A stretch of 64,000 nt of DNA, from the NCBI RefSeq assembly GCF_036014115.1, contig NZ_CP107913.1:620001-684000 (forward strand), read 5' to 3'. The stretch's first letter is position 1. Each line of letters starts with the position of its first letter. A model generated the notes under the pieces. The model made no database searches. It was not told the origin of the DNA and saw only the letters and a list, made by a program, of their open reading frames with translations. Position numbers and translations under genes: made by a program. The stretch is from Streptomyces sp. NBC_00448 (GTDB lineage Bacteria > Actinomycetota > Actinomycetes > Streptomycetales > Streptomycetaceae). Shown in pieces: positions 25,801 to 34,414 of this stretch.

Positions 25801-26733
25801 GCGGCGGAAGTCCCGTACGGCGTCGCCTTCGTGGCGGCCGTGGGCGACGGCTCTCGACAGCAACCACTCCGCCGCGTCCCCGGCCCCGCCGACCCCGCGG
25901 TACGCGTCGTCCAGCGCCATCAGCGCACGGGCGGCCTCCACCGCGGCCTCGTTCAGGCCCCCGACGCCTTCGGGTGCCCCCCGGTCCCGGGCCGGCCCCG
26001 GATCGGGTGCGACGCGGGTGGCCACCGCGCCGGCCCGTCCGGGGACCAGGGAGGTGTCCACGGTGCGTACGGACAGCACGGTGCCGACCTCGTCGGCGAA
26101 CACGAGCCGCCGACGCGCGTCGATCCCCGGGACGGTCGACAACAGCACAGCGACGTCCTCGACCCGGGCCACCCACACGGAGTCCCGCAGCCAGCCGTCC
26201 GCGCTGTTGTACCGCGCGGAGACCACGCCGACGGCGGCACCGTCCGCGAGGCGCAGCACGGGGGCACCGCTCATCCCCGGCATGACGTCCGCGGACCTGA
26301 CACGCCACAGCATCACCTGGTCATCCCGCATGGTGCCGCCCTGCCAGCTCCCCGGGGCGTCCAGCGACTGGTAGCCGTGGCCGGGGTCGTCCACCTCGGC
26401 GACGCCGGTCACGACGACGTCCGCCTGGAAGGCCACCGGGTGCAGGGAGACGGGGACGGACTCCCCCAGCGGCTCGGCCCGGCGCACCACCGCGAGGTCC
26501 CGGGCCATGTCGAGGGCCACCACCTGCGCGGGCGCCCGCCGCACCGATCCGTTCAGGGCGTCCACGGACAACGACGCACCGAGCCAGTCGCATCCGACGT
26601 CCGCGAGGACGTGCGCCGCCGTCACCAGCACGCCGGGGGACACCTGGAAGCAGGTGCCCACGGGCGTACCGTCGACATCGAGGACCCGGCCCAGGAAACC
26701 GGGGACCCTCGCGTCCCACACCGCGTCCACCAC
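22888..26733 (-). CDS. Trypsin-like protease / NB-ARC (STAND) / TPR-like conflict-system protein
   Basis: A 1281-residue multidomain protein. Residues about 10-200 form a trypsin-like serine protease with triad H41 (VTAAHVL), D79 (ARDLAVV) and S155 (PGMSGAPV); there is no signal peptide, so it is cytoplasmic. Residues 260-340 are helical. A glycine/proline-rich linker follows, then a small helical domain (about 385-440) that may be an effector-associated adaptor, then a second linker. An NB-ARC/STAND ATPase core occupies about 500-850: Walker A GQPGVGTST (536-544), Walker B LLVLDDA (D625/D626) and a PLAL motif (702-705). The C-terminal third is helical TPR-like repeats. The usual Walker A lysine is replaced by T542. 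STAND proteins sense a target through the repeats, oligomerise and switch on the effector, here proteolysis. The GTG start has GGGGGAG seven bases ahead. A Trypco1-like gene precedes it by 107 bases. Confidence 0.85.
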   Translation of the reverse strand: MVDAVWDARVPGFLGRVLDVDGTPVGTCFQVSPGVLVTAAHVLADVGCDWLGASLSVDALNGSVRRAPAQVVALDMARDLAVVRRAEPLGESVPVSLHPVAFQADVVVTGVAEVDDPGHGYQSLDAPGSWQGGTMRDDQVMLWRVRSADVMPGMSGAPVLRLADGAAVGVVSARYNSADGWLRDSVWVARVEDVAVLLSTVPGIDARRRLVFADEVGTVLSVRTVDTSLVPGRAGAVATRVAPDPGPARDRGAPEGVGGLNEAAVEAARALMALDDAYRGVGGAGDAAEWLLSRAVAHGRHEGDAVRDFRRRTRLRGLDPRVLLLAHPQHEEALCHWSAPLDGSRTRNDAYGSGPNGLDPYGTEPPGAGPSGSGPNGSAPGTSDALLDSFRHVLVEELSEELFVELSAVCRRQLRAVLTDGRTLHLEAFLTALTARLPELRTASTRAVMVRRPDPNGNGAQGEQGEQGEQGGTSAAAPGAAEVQRRARRAVAAAQMCRIPDPDPFVLGRTELVADVVRAVRRSRARQGTATAFLSGQPGVGTSTVAIEAARALAPDFPGGVFHVDLHGLVPDARRPARTVVRMVAEALGLDIGADLDAGEHLGDAALFARFTAELQGRGVLLVLDDALDAAHVAPLVKPPATCAVVVTSRDRVQGYADRSLVFRVEPLTRDSAVRVLAACDPERSHDPAVLHRLARLCADVPLALRMVGGRLASRPDLPVDYLLHLLEEESTRLDYLDSGDRAVRAAIRLSYDNLDAAARRTFRLIAAVPGAVTTGEELGACLAAPALRQELLLNRLVDRSLAQHAAFVRTFSGGVLASFALFDLVLLFAKERLAQEEPEEDVHDVTYRSVHFLRDRLGRINREEPDAELSGALDPARFHAAVRTAEERGWLALALEMAEGVAALYQAAGELDGEVAANDVRVHLHQRLSAPADAVRLCWDNAELLRDTDPARALVYAQRARDIAGAHNLHAGAAEADFLISLMQWDQGDAAAALASGRRAVSVLTALGLAATAVPVAINNSKLAFETADPEEARVLARRAHELAEGHGTAELRASALFQRQRAELWVGNHAEALPLARRVETAYTTLGNWWTAAVACENGACAAEALDDHHAAKDLVAHAVEYWQRCNTPPHLVSALIDLSAAHIRLDEMARGAEALTRAVAALDLADGANVSAALSSELLLRYAAVYALFDAIPPSAGLDHALQSAAESAVHDGDPDPDVERLRTDLRCFLTTGTGRGKATKAARHLLSTGARHPPAGELQLHETLGTEPAPRSALGTA
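25320..25353 (-). repeat. Tandem 9-base repeat in the linker
   Basis: Three exact copies of TTCGCCCTG (plus a partial fourth) encode GEQ-GEQ-GEQ in the linker before the NB-ARC core (about residues 462-470). Such in-frame repeats vary easily by slippage and change linker length without frameshift. Confidence 0.75.
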
Positions 26734-26840
26734 CGTTGCGCTCCCCCGTCTCCCCCGCGGACGCCGCTGCCACGGCCCTCTCCCCGCGGACGGCTCAGCC
26801 GTGCGTGCCTCGTCCCGCCCCCGTCGTACGCCACGGGCGG

Positions 26841-27203
26841 TCAGTCGGCGCGGTCGGCCGCAGTGCCATCCTGCTCGCCCCGCGGCGCGGGATACTTCAG
26901 CCGTACCACCAGCGACGCCTCGCCGGAGACGCCGGCCACGACGATGGTGCCTTGCGTGGAGAACTTCAGTCCGAACTCCACCTCCACCTGCTCGGGGCGC
27001 GTTGCCTCGTGCGTCAGCCGGCCGATCGCCTCCCCGGTGGCGGAGGCGATCTCCACGATCGCGTCACGGGCATGGTCGAAGGCGTCCACGACCCGTCCGC
27101 TCGCGTTCCGTAACCGCGAGGTCGGCTCCGACCCGGCGACCGTGACCGTCTCGACCAAGAGGTCAACGTCGCCAACACGCAGCGGAAGCAGTCGACTTGT
27201 CAT
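26841..27203 (-). CDS. Trypco1-like (CU044_2847 family) small protein
   Basis: A 120-residue protein with no signal peptide or membrane segment. It has an early beta strand (VDLLVETVTV), a helix (VDAFDHARDAIVEIA) and then strands in PEQVEVEFGLKFSTQGTIVVAG. The EVEFGLKF.....I...G pattern is that of the trypsin-co-occurring domain 1 family. These small proteins sit beside trypsin-like proteases in NTP-dependent conflict systems. The ATG has GGAAGG ahead and replaces an upstream alternative start. It lies immediately upstream of, and collinear with, the protease/NB-ARC gene, so the two are likely co-transcribed. It may be the adaptor or substrate of the protease; that is inference. Confidence 0.75.
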   Translation of the reverse strand: MTSRLLPLRVGDVDLLVETVTVAGSEPTSRLRNASGRVVDAFDHARDAIVEIASATGEAIGRLTHEATRPEQVEVEFGLKFSTQGTIVVAGVSGEASLVVRLKYPAPRGEQDGTAADRAD

Positions 27204-27607
27204 GCGGCCACCTTCCCACAACGAGCCGCGCCGCGTCCGGCGCCAACAGGGGACCAGCGAAGCCGGCGGTCACCTCGGGTGAAGCCGCGGCGAAGGCGCG
27301 TGCAGGCCGGCCAGAGGCGGGATTTTGGGGTGCGGCCGGCCGTTCCGGCGACGAGCGCGCGGGCTCGGCGGCCGTACGTTCCTGCTGGAGCCCACCGGCT
27401 GCCCACGCAGGGGCGGTTCGGGGGCATACGTCGGACCTTCTTTCGGAAGGTCGTGCACGACTCTAGGAGTTGGCCGGGTCGGCTCGTATATTCATGGGAC
27501 GTCTACGCCCCCCGTGTCCCCTGAACCCCCGGCGCCCCGGGTGTCCCGGATGTCCCGCCGCACCCCAGCTCCTGGCCCCCCACCCCACCTGCCGCTGGAG
27601 GCCCACG
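27204..27607. promoter_or_regulatory. Divergent intergenic region with palindromes
   Basis: About 400 bases between the Trypco1-like gene and the beta-helix gene, without a convincing coding frame. At 27434-27452 GACCTTC pairs with GAAGGTC around a five-base loop. At 27450-27461 GTCGTGCACGAC is a perfect 12-base palindrome, followed by an AT-rich patch GTATATTC near 27486 that may be a -10. These probably belong to the rightward beta-helix promoter. Confidence 0.4.
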
Positions 27608-30220
27608 ATGCGCAGCGCCGTTGTCGCCTGCCTTGCCGCTGTCGCCGTCGCCGCTCTGGGCCTCACCGCCGCGCCGGCCGAGGCGGCCTCGGGTGCCGAG
27701 GCGCTGCACGTCGCACCGGACGGGCGCGGGTCCGACTGCTCGGCGAGCGACCCGTGCTCGCTGGATGCGGCTCGCGACCGGGCCAGAGCCCTGGTGCCGG
27801 ACGCCGCCGCGGACGTGGTGGTCGAACTGAGCGGCGGGACGTACCGGCTCACCAGCCCGTTCCGGCTCGGCGTGGAGGACTCCGGGCGCCCCGGGCATCC
27901 GGTGGTGTACCGCGCGGCCGCCGGACAGACGCCGGTGCTCAGCGGTGCGACCCGGGTGACCGGGTTCGCCGAGGTCGACGCGGCCAAGCACATCTACCGG
28001 GCCAAGGTCCCGGTGGGAACGGCGAGCCGGGAGATGTTCGTCAACGGGGTGCGGGCGGTACGCGCGCAGAGCCCGAGGAACCCGGCCGGGTTCTCGGTGA
28101 CCGCCACCGGGTTCACCACCAGCGACCCGTCGTACGCGTCGTGGACCGACCCCGCCCAGGTCGAGGTCGTGCAGAACAACGCGTGGAAGCAGATGCGCTG
28201 CCCGCTGGCGTCCATCACACGGTCCGCGTCCGGCGGTTCCGACCTCACCGTCGACCCCGGCTGCTGGAACAACAACCACACCTCGGTGCCCCACCCGAGC
28301 TTCCCCTTCAACGGCGCCGGACTGCCCACCCTGAGCGGCATCACCTGGCTGGAGAACGCCTACCAACTGCTGGGCACGCCCGGCCAGTTCTTTCTCGACG
28401 GCTCCGCCGGCGATCTCTACTACGTTCCCCGGCCCGGCGAGGACCTCGCCACCGCGGACGTCGAGCTGCCGATCGCGCCGGAACTGCTCGACGCCTCGGG
28501 CACCCCGGGCCACCTCGCCCCGCTGAACGACAGCGACTGGCGCGCGGTCTACACCGGCAGTTGGGCGTACTCGAGCGGCCGGCACCTCGGTGACCTCGGC
28601 GACGACGTGCACTACACCCAGACCGACGGCGACGCGGTCTCCTACGGCTTCAGCGGCACCGGCATCCAGATGCTCTCCGAGTCCAGCGCGGACGAAGGCA
28701 GCGCGGACGTCTACATCGACGGCAAGAAGGTCTCGACGGTCTCCGGCAACGGGTCGGAGCGGCTGGCGCAGCAGGCGATGGTCTCCGTCACCGGACTGGC
28801 CAAGGGAACGCACACCCTGCGCGTGGTCAAGACCGGCGGGACCTACCTGCTGGTCGACGGCTTCACGGTGATCCCCGACGTGATCGCACCTGTGCACGAC
28901 GTGGAGTTCTCCGGACTGGCCTTCGCCTACACCACGTGGAACGCCCCGACCGCCGAGGGCTACGTGGACAACCAGGCCGGCGTGATCTGGGACCCGACGA
29001 CGCGGGCGCCGGCCCGTATCCCGGCGGCGGTCCAGGTGCACCGGGGCCTGCGGATCACCTTCAGCGGCGACGTCGTGCGGCACACCGGGACCAGCGGCAT
29101 CGAACTCGCCGACCAGACACAGGACTCCACGGTGAGCGGCGCCTCGGTGACCGACACCTCCGGCACCGGCGTGGCGATCGGCGAGGTCGACGACTACTAC
29201 CAGACCGACCCCGCGCTGATGACGAGCGGCGACACCGTGACCGGAAGTACGGTCCGGTTTCCCGGCCAGGAGTACCAGGACGCGGTCGGCATCTGGGTGG
29301 GTCACGCCCGCGGCACCCTGCTGTCGCACAACGACGTCGGCTACACGCCGTACTCCGGCATCTCGCTGGGCTGGGGCTGGGGCTGGGCGTCGAGTTGCGC
29401 CCTCCAGGCCGAGCAGGGCTTGCCCGACCCGTGCCTGCACGGCACCACCTACGGCGGCGGCAACCGGATCATCGGCAACCACGTGCACAGCGTGATGGGA
29501 GTGCTGAACGACGGCGGGCCGATCTACACCCTCGGCGGCCAGTCCGCACCCTCGGAACTCGCCGGGAACGTCCTGTCGGAGTGCGTCAACGGCTGCAACA
29601 TGATCTACCACGACGAGGGCAGCTCGAACTGGAACACCCACGACAACGTGCTGCGCTTCGCCAACGGTTCGTTGTGGCTGAACCTGTGGACGCCGAGCAT
29701 CCACGACGACTCGATCCACGACAACTACAGCGACACCGCGTCGTACCACAACAACGGCACCGACATCACCTTCCAGCAGGCGACCGTGGTCCCCGACGGC
29801 GACTGGCCGCCCGCCGCGCAGGCGATCGTCGCCGCCGCCGGGCCGGGCACCCCGGCCGGCGGCACGGCCGACGACGACGACCTGCGCGTCGCGTACACCG
29901 GCAGCTGGTCGTCCAGCGGGTCCCGGGGCGACGGCGACCTTGACGACGGGGTGCACTACACCCAGCAGAGCGGCGCCGCCGCCACGATCACGTTCACCGG
30001 TACCGCGATCGGCTTCCTCACCGAGACCAACTCCGACGAGGGCGCCATCGGCATCACCCTCGACGGGGTCTCCAAGGGCACGGTCGACGCGAACACCCCG
30101 CAGCGGCGGGCCCGGCAGGGTCTGTACACGGCGTCCGGTATGGCGCCCGGCCGGCACACGCTGACGGTGACCAAGCTCAGTGGGACCTACCTGCTGGTGG
30201 ACGGATTCACGCTCGACTGA
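27608..30220 (+). CDS. Secreted right-handed beta-helix protein with duplicated modules
   Basis: An 870-residue secreted protein. A signal peptide covers about 1-26. The PAPDGRGSDC-like start HVAPDGRGSDCSA, the GGTYRL strand and later short repeats (GNHVHSVMG, HDNVLRFANG, HDDSIHDNY) are typical of pectin-lyase-like parallel beta-helices acting on polysaccharides. A beta-sandwich module of about 115 residues, running from YTGSW to LVDGF, occurs twice: at about 307-422, inserted inside the helix domain, and at about 757-870 at the C-terminus. GGAGG lies six bases before the ATG. The GDSL hydrolase follows 28 bases later. A lyase or glycosidase role (for example GH141-like) is possible but not shown by a residue motif. 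Confidence 0.82.
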   Translation: MRSAVVACLAAVAVAALGLTAAPAEAASGAEALHVAPDGRGSDCSASDPCSLDAARDRARALVPDAAADVVVELSGGTYRLTSPFRLGVEDSGRPGHPVVYRAAAGQTPVLSGATRVTGFAEVDAAKHIYRAKVPVGTASREMFVNGVRAVRAQSPRNPAGFSVTATGFTTSDPSYASWTDPAQVEVVQNNAWKQMRCPLASITRSASGGSDLTVDPGCWNNNHTSVPHPSFPFNGAGLPTLSGITWLENAYQLLGTPGQFFLDGSAGDLYYVPRPGEDLATADVELPIAPELLDASGTPGHLAPLNDSDWRAVYTGSWAYSSGRHLGDLGDDVHYTQTDGDAVSYGFSGTGIQMLSESSADEGSADVYIDGKKVSTVSGNGSERLAQQAMVSVTGLAKGTHTLRVVKTGGTYLLVDGFTVIPDVIAPVHDVEFSGLAFAYTTWNAPTAEGYVDNQAGVIWDPTTRAPARIPAAVQVHRGLRITFSGDVVRHTGTSGIELADQTQDSTVSGASVTDTSGTGVAIGEVDDYYQTDPALMTSGDTVTGSTVRFPGQEYQDAVGIWVGHARGTLLSHNDVGYTPYSGISLGWGWGWASSCALQAEQGLPDPCLHGTTYGGGNRIIGNHVHSVMGVLNDGGPIYTLGGQSAPSELAGNVLSECVNGCNMIYHDEGSSNWNTHDNVLRFANGSLWLNLWTPSIHDDSIHDNYSDTASYHNNGTDITFQQATVVPDGDWPPAAQAIVAAAGPGTPAGGTADDDDLRVAYTGSWSSSGSRGDGDLDDGVHYTQQSGAAATITFTGTAIGFLTETNSDEGAIGITLDGVSKGTVDANTPQRRARQGLYTASGMAPGRHTLTVTKLSGTYLLVDGFTLD

Positions 30221-30248
30221 CGGCTGCCGAACGGGAGAAGGGTGAACC

Positions 30249-31529
30249 ATGCTGGTCACGAGGAGATTGCGCACCAAGGGAAGGGCAGTGCCGGTACTAC
30301 TGGCCCTGATCGCGGCGGGCGCGGTCGTCGCCGGGCTGCCGGCGGGCGCGCCGCTCGCCGCCGCCCACCCGGCCCACGGCCGACAGGCCGGCCACGGCCG
30401 GGCCACCGCCCCGGCACGGGTGGCCGCGTGGTCGCCGAGCATGACCATCGGCGGACCGAACTTCGACGACGAGACGATCCGCATGGTCGCCCACTCCAGC
30501 GTCAGCGGCACCTCCCTGCGGATACACCTGTCCAACCTGCGCGGCACGACCCCGCTCACCGTCGGAGCGGTGAGCGTCGCCGCGCAGGCGGACCGGGCCA
30601 CCGCCGTGCCGGGTTCGCAGCACGCGGTCACCTTCGCGAACCACAGATCCGTCACCCTCGCCGCCGGCGCGGAGGCGATCAGCGACCCGGTCGCGATGTC
30701 CGTCGCCGCCGACCACAACGTGCTGGTCAGCGTCTACCTCCCGGATGCGACCAGCTCCGCCACCTGGCACTCCGACGCCTTCGACACGAGCTACCTCTCC
30801 GCGCCGGGCGACCACACCGCCGAGACGGGGGACGGCAACTACACCACGGCGACGACCTCTTGGTACTACCTGTCCGGTCTCGACGTGATCTCGCCCGGCG
30901 CCCGCGGCACCGTCGTGGCGTTCGGCGACTCCATCACCGACGGGTACAACACCCCGGCCGGGGCGTATCACCGCTGGCCCGACGACCTCGCCCGCCGGCT
31001 GTCCGGGCCGCACCCGATGAGCGTCGTGGACGCGGGCATCGGCGGCAACCGGGTGCTGACCGACGTGCCGAACATCTGGCAGGGGATCAGCGCGACCAAG
31101 CGGTTCGCCCACGACGCGCTGGGCCAACCCGGGGTGCGATACGTGATCTTGATGGAGGGCATCAACGACATCGGCAACAACGCCGGCCCCGACGGCGCCC
31201 CTCTCACCGCCCAGGACCTGATCGACGGCTACCGGAACCTGATCGGGCAGGCGCACGCCGCCGGCGTCCGGATCATCGGCGGCACGCTGCTGCCGGACAA
31301 GGGAAACGGCTACTACAGCGACTCCGCGGAGGCCCTCCGCCAGGCGGTCAACACCTGGATACGCACCAGCGGGGCGTTCGACGGGACGGTCGACTTCGAG
31401 AAGGCGGTCGTCGACCCCGCCGATCCGACGGCCCTCGACCCCCGCTTCGACTCGGGCGACCACCTGCACCCCAACGAGGCCGGCATGCAGGCGCTCGCGG
31501 ACGCGGTCGACCTCAGGCTGCTGACCTGA
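30249..31529 (+). CDS. Secreted SGNH/GDSL hydrolase
   Basis: A 426-residue secreted esterase-like enzyme. After a signal peptide (about 1-40) comes an N-terminal beta domain (about 55-205) of the type found before plant-polysaccharide SGNH enzymes. The SGNH core follows: block I FGDSITDG with nucleophile S228, block II GIGGNRV, block III MEGINDIGNN and block V DHLHPN (D404, H407). It probably deacetylates or de-esterifies a polysaccharide. It follows the beta-helix gene directly and is likely its operon partner: one enzyme removes ester groups, the other cuts or binds the chain. The start is well placed after GGAGAAGGG. Confidence 0.9.
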   Translation: MLVTRRLRTKGRAVPVLLALIAAGAVVAGLPAGAPLAAAHPAHGRQAGHGRATAPARVAAWSPSMTIGGPNFDDETIRMVAHSSVSGTSLRIHLSNLRGTTPLTVGAVSVAAQADRATAVPGSQHAVTFANHRSVTLAAGAEAISDPVAMSVAADHNVLVSVYLPDATSSATWHSDAFDTSYLSAPGDHTAETGDGNYTTATTSWYYLSGLDVISPGARGTVVAFGDSITDGYNTPAGAYHRWPDDLARRLSGPHPMSVVDAGIGGNRVLTDVPNIWQGISATKRFAHDALGQPGVRYVILMEGINDIGNNAGPDGAPLTAQDLIDGYRNLIGQAHAAGVRIIGGTLLPDKGNGYYSDSAEALRQAVNTWIRTSGAFDGTVDFEKAVVDPADPTALDPRFDSGDHLHPNEAGMQALADAVDLRLLT

Positions 31530-31537
31530 CCGCAGGT

Positions 31538-31566
31538 GCGGGCAGCGACCACGGTCCGCTGCCCGC
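31538..31566 (+). terminator. Hairpin after the GDSL gene
   Basis: A ten-base-pair perfect stem (GCGGGCAGCG with CGCTGCCCGC) and nine-base loop, starting eight bases after the stop codon. Confidence 0.65.
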
Positions 31567-31687
31567 TCACGCGCAGTACCGGTGGGCGGGGTAGGCCAGG
31601 CATCCCGCGCCGCCGCCCGGTAGGACGTCGCCTAGGCTCGGTGGCGGCGCCCGTCGCGCGGTTCCCGGCGCGATCAGGTAACCAGGA

Positions 31688-34159
31688 ATGGTGAACAAGG
31701 ACGCGACCGACCCCTTCGTGCATGTCCGGGGCGCCAGTGAGAACAACCTGCGGAACATCGATGTCGACGTTCCGCGGGACGCGATGGTCGCCTTCACCGG
31801 CGTCTCCGGTTCGGGCAAGTCCTCGCTCGCGTTCGGCACGCTCTACGCGGAGGCCCAGCGGCGCTACTTCGAGTCCGTAGCACCGTACGCCCGAAGGCTG
31901 TTGCAGCAGGTCGGCGCACCGCACGTGGAGGAAATCGCCGGACTGCCACCGGCTGTGGCCCTGCAGCAGCGACGCGGGGCGCCCAGTTCGCGCTCGACGG
32001 TCGGCACCATCACCACGCTGTCCAATCTGCTGCGCATGCTGTACTCCCGCGCCGGCACCTATCCGCCCCGGGCCGCACGGCTGGAGGCGGAGTCGTTCTC
32101 ACCCAACACCGCGGCCGGCGCCTGCCCGGAGTGCCACGGACTGGGCGTCGTGCACGACGTCGCCGAGGACCTGCTGGTCCCGGACCCCTCGCTGAGCATC
32201 CGCGAGGGGGCGATCGCCGCCTGGCCGGGCGCCTGGCAGGGCGCCAACCTGCGCAGTGTCGTGAGTGGCTTGGGGATCGACATCGACCGACCGTGGCGCA
32301 GGCTCAGGAAGAAGGACCGGGACTGGCTGCTGTACACGGACGAGCAGCCCTCCGTGTACATCGAGCCGGAGGAGGACCGGGTCGACTACGGCTACCAGGG
32401 CAAGTTCTGGAGCGCCCGCAAGCACGTCATGCACGTCCTCGCCGATTCCAAGAGCGACAAGATGCGCGAACGGGCGCTCCGGTTCGTCAGGAGTGTGCCC
32501 TGCCCCGAGTGCCACGGCAGCGGGCTGCGGCCCGAGGCGCTCGCCGTGACCTTCGCCGGACGTTCGATCGCCGAGATCAACGCGTTGCCGCTCACCGAGG
32601 TCGTGGCGCTGCTGCGGCCCGTGGCGGGGCGGTCCGGGGCCGACGCCGCCACGTCGACCGCCCGGTCCGGGGAGACGACCGAGGTCGCGGTCCGGATCTG
32701 CGGCGATCTCGTCGCGCGGGTCGACGTACTGCTCGACCTGGGCCTCGGATATCTCAGCCTCGGGCGCCGCTCGACGACCCTGTCGCCCGGCGAGGCGCAG
32801 CGCCTGCGGATCGCCACCCAGCTTCGCTCGGGGCTCTTCGGCGTCGTCTACGTCCTCGACGAACCCTCCGCAGGGCTGCACCCGGCCGACGCGGAACCGC
32901 TGCTGGACGTGCTGGACCGCCTCAAGGCGGCGGGCAATTCGCTGTTCGTCGTGGAGCACGACATGGACGTCGTACGGCGGGCGGACTGGGTGGTCGACAT
33001 CGGCCCCGGCGCGGGCGAGGGCGGCGGACGCGTGCTGTACAGCGGCCCGGTCGCCGGTCTTGAGCGGGTCGGGGAGTCGGCCACGAGCCAGTACCTGTTC
33101 GGGCGCGCCCAGCCGCTCGATCACCGCCCGCGCACACCGCACGGCTGGCTGCATCTGAGCGGCGTCTCACGCCACAATCTGCGCAATGTGTCCGTCGACG
33201 TACCGCTGTGCGTACTGACCGCGGTGACGGGCGTGTCCGGTTCCGGAAAGTCGACGCTGGTGACGCAGGTGCTCGCCGAGGTCGTCCGCGGCCATCTCGG
33301 ACTCGTATCCGAGGAGCCCGACGAGGCACAGCTGGAGGTCGACGTCCAGGACGCGTCGGGGGTCGAGTCGTTCGACCGGCTGGTCCGGGTCGACCAACGG
33401 CCCATCGGCCGAACTCCCCGGTCCAACCTGGCCACGTACACGGGGATGTTCGACGCGGTGCGCAAGCTGTACGCGGAGACGGACGAGGCCAAGGCGCGCG
33501 GCTACTCGGCCGGGCGGTTCTCCTTCAACGTGCCCGAAGGGCGGTGCGAGACCTGCCAGGGCGAAGGATTCGTCGCGGTGGAACTGCTGTTCCTGCCCGG
33601 CACCTACGCGCCGTGCCCGACCTGCCAGGGTGCCCGGTACAACGCCGAGACGCTGGAAGTCACCTACCGCGGCAAGAACATCGCGGACGTGCTGGGGCTG
33701 TCCGTCGACGCCGCCGCCGAGTTCCTGTCCGCCGTCCCGGCCGCATCCCGCAGTCTGGAGACGTTGCGCGAGGTGGGACTCGGGTACCTGCGGCTGGGGC
33801 AGCCCGCGACGGAACTCAGCGGTGGTGAGGCGCAACGCATCAAACTGGCCACCGAACTGCAGCGGGCCCGCCGCGGGCACGCGCTCTACCTGCTCGACGA
33901 GCCGACGGCGGGGCTGCATCCCTCGGACATCGCGCTGCTGCTGCGACAGCTGCACCGGCTCGTTGACGCCGGCAACACGGTCGTCCTCGTCGAGCACGAC
34001 CTCGACACGATCGCCACCGCGGACTGGGTCATCGACCTCGGGCCGGGCGGCGGAGACGCGGGCGGGCGGGTGGTCGCGTCGGGCCCGCCGGCCAAGGTGG
34101 CGAGGGCCCGCCGCAGCGCCACCGCGCCCTACCTCGCAGCCCGGCTCGCGCGCTCCTGA
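31688..34159 (+). CDS. UvrA-like ABC protein lacking the UvrB-binding domain
   Basis: An 823-residue paralogue of the UvrA excision-repair ATPase. Both ATPase halves are complete: Walker A GVSGSGKSSL and GVSGSGKSTL, signatures LSPGEAQRLRIA and LSGGEAQRIKLA, Walker B LDEPSAGLHP and LDEPTAGLHP. Zinc-ribbon cysteines appear as CPECHGLG, CPECHGSG and CETCQGEG...CPTCQG. The distance from the first Walker A to the first CPxC is about 110 residues shorter than in E. coli UvrA, removing the UvrB-binding domain. This fits the UvrA2/DrrC-like class, linked to tolerance of DNA-binding drugs rather than nucleotide excision. It stands alone between two terminators. Confidence 0.88.
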   Translation: MVNKDATDPFVHVRGASENNLRNIDVDVPRDAMVAFTGVSGSGKSSLAFGTLYAEAQRRYFESVAPYARRLLQQVGAPHVEEIAGLPPAVALQQRRGAPSSRSTVGTITTLSNLLRMLYSRAGTYPPRAARLEAESFSPNTAAGACPECHGLGVVHDVAEDLLVPDPSLSIREGAIAAWPGAWQGANLRSVVSGLGIDIDRPWRRLRKKDRDWLLYTDEQPSVYIEPEEDRVDYGYQGKFWSARKHVMHVLADSKSDKMRERALRFVRSVPCPECHGSGLRPEALAVTFAGRSIAEINALPLTEVVALLRPVAGRSGADAATSTARSGETTEVAVRICGDLVARVDVLLDLGLGYLSLGRRSTTLSPGEAQRLRIATQLRSGLFGVVYVLDEPSAGLHPADAEPLLDVLDRLKAAGNSLFVVEHDMDVVRRADWVVDIGPGAGEGGGRVLYSGPVAGLERVGESATSQYLFGRAQPLDHRPRTPHGWLHLSGVSRHNLRNVSVDVPLCVLTAVTGVSGSGKSTLVTQVLAEVVRGHLGLVSEEPDEAQLEVDVQDASGVESFDRLVRVDQRPIGRTPRSNLATYTGMFDAVRKLYAETDEAKARGYSAGRFSFNVPEGRCETCQGEGFVAVELLFLPGTYAPCPTCQGARYNAETLEVTYRGKNIADVLGLSVDAAAEFLSAVPAASRSLETLREVGLGYLRLGQPATELSGGEAQRIKLATELQRARRGHALYLLDEPTAGLHPSDIALLLRQLHRLVDAGNTVVLVEHDLDTIATADWVIDLGPGGGDAGGRVVASGPPAKVARARRSATAPYLAARLARS

Positions 34160-34177
34160 CGACAGCGCGAGGCACTA

Positions 34178-34203
34178 CGCACCGGTCAGCCGGCTCCGGT
34201 GCG
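34178..34203. terminator. Hairpin between UvrA-like and MerR-type genes
   Basis: An eight-base-pair stem (CGCACCGG with CCGGTGCG) and ten-base loop, 19 bases after the UvrA-like stop, between convergent genes. The remaining 210 bases of the gap show nothing else. Confidence 0.5.
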
Positions 34204-34414
34204 CAGGATCGTTCGCGGCGTCAGGACCAGCCGGCGAACGCGTCCATGACGCTTCCCGGCACGCCTCCGCTACCGCTGCCGAGCGGGGAATGGCGATCAC
34301 GACCGAGCCGCCTGCCGGTGCGCGACGCAGGCGAATCGACGGCGGGGGGTGTGGAGGACGCCGGACGTGTCTCCGGAGCGGCGGGGGTACCCGCCCGCTT
34401 CCGGCGACCGCAGA

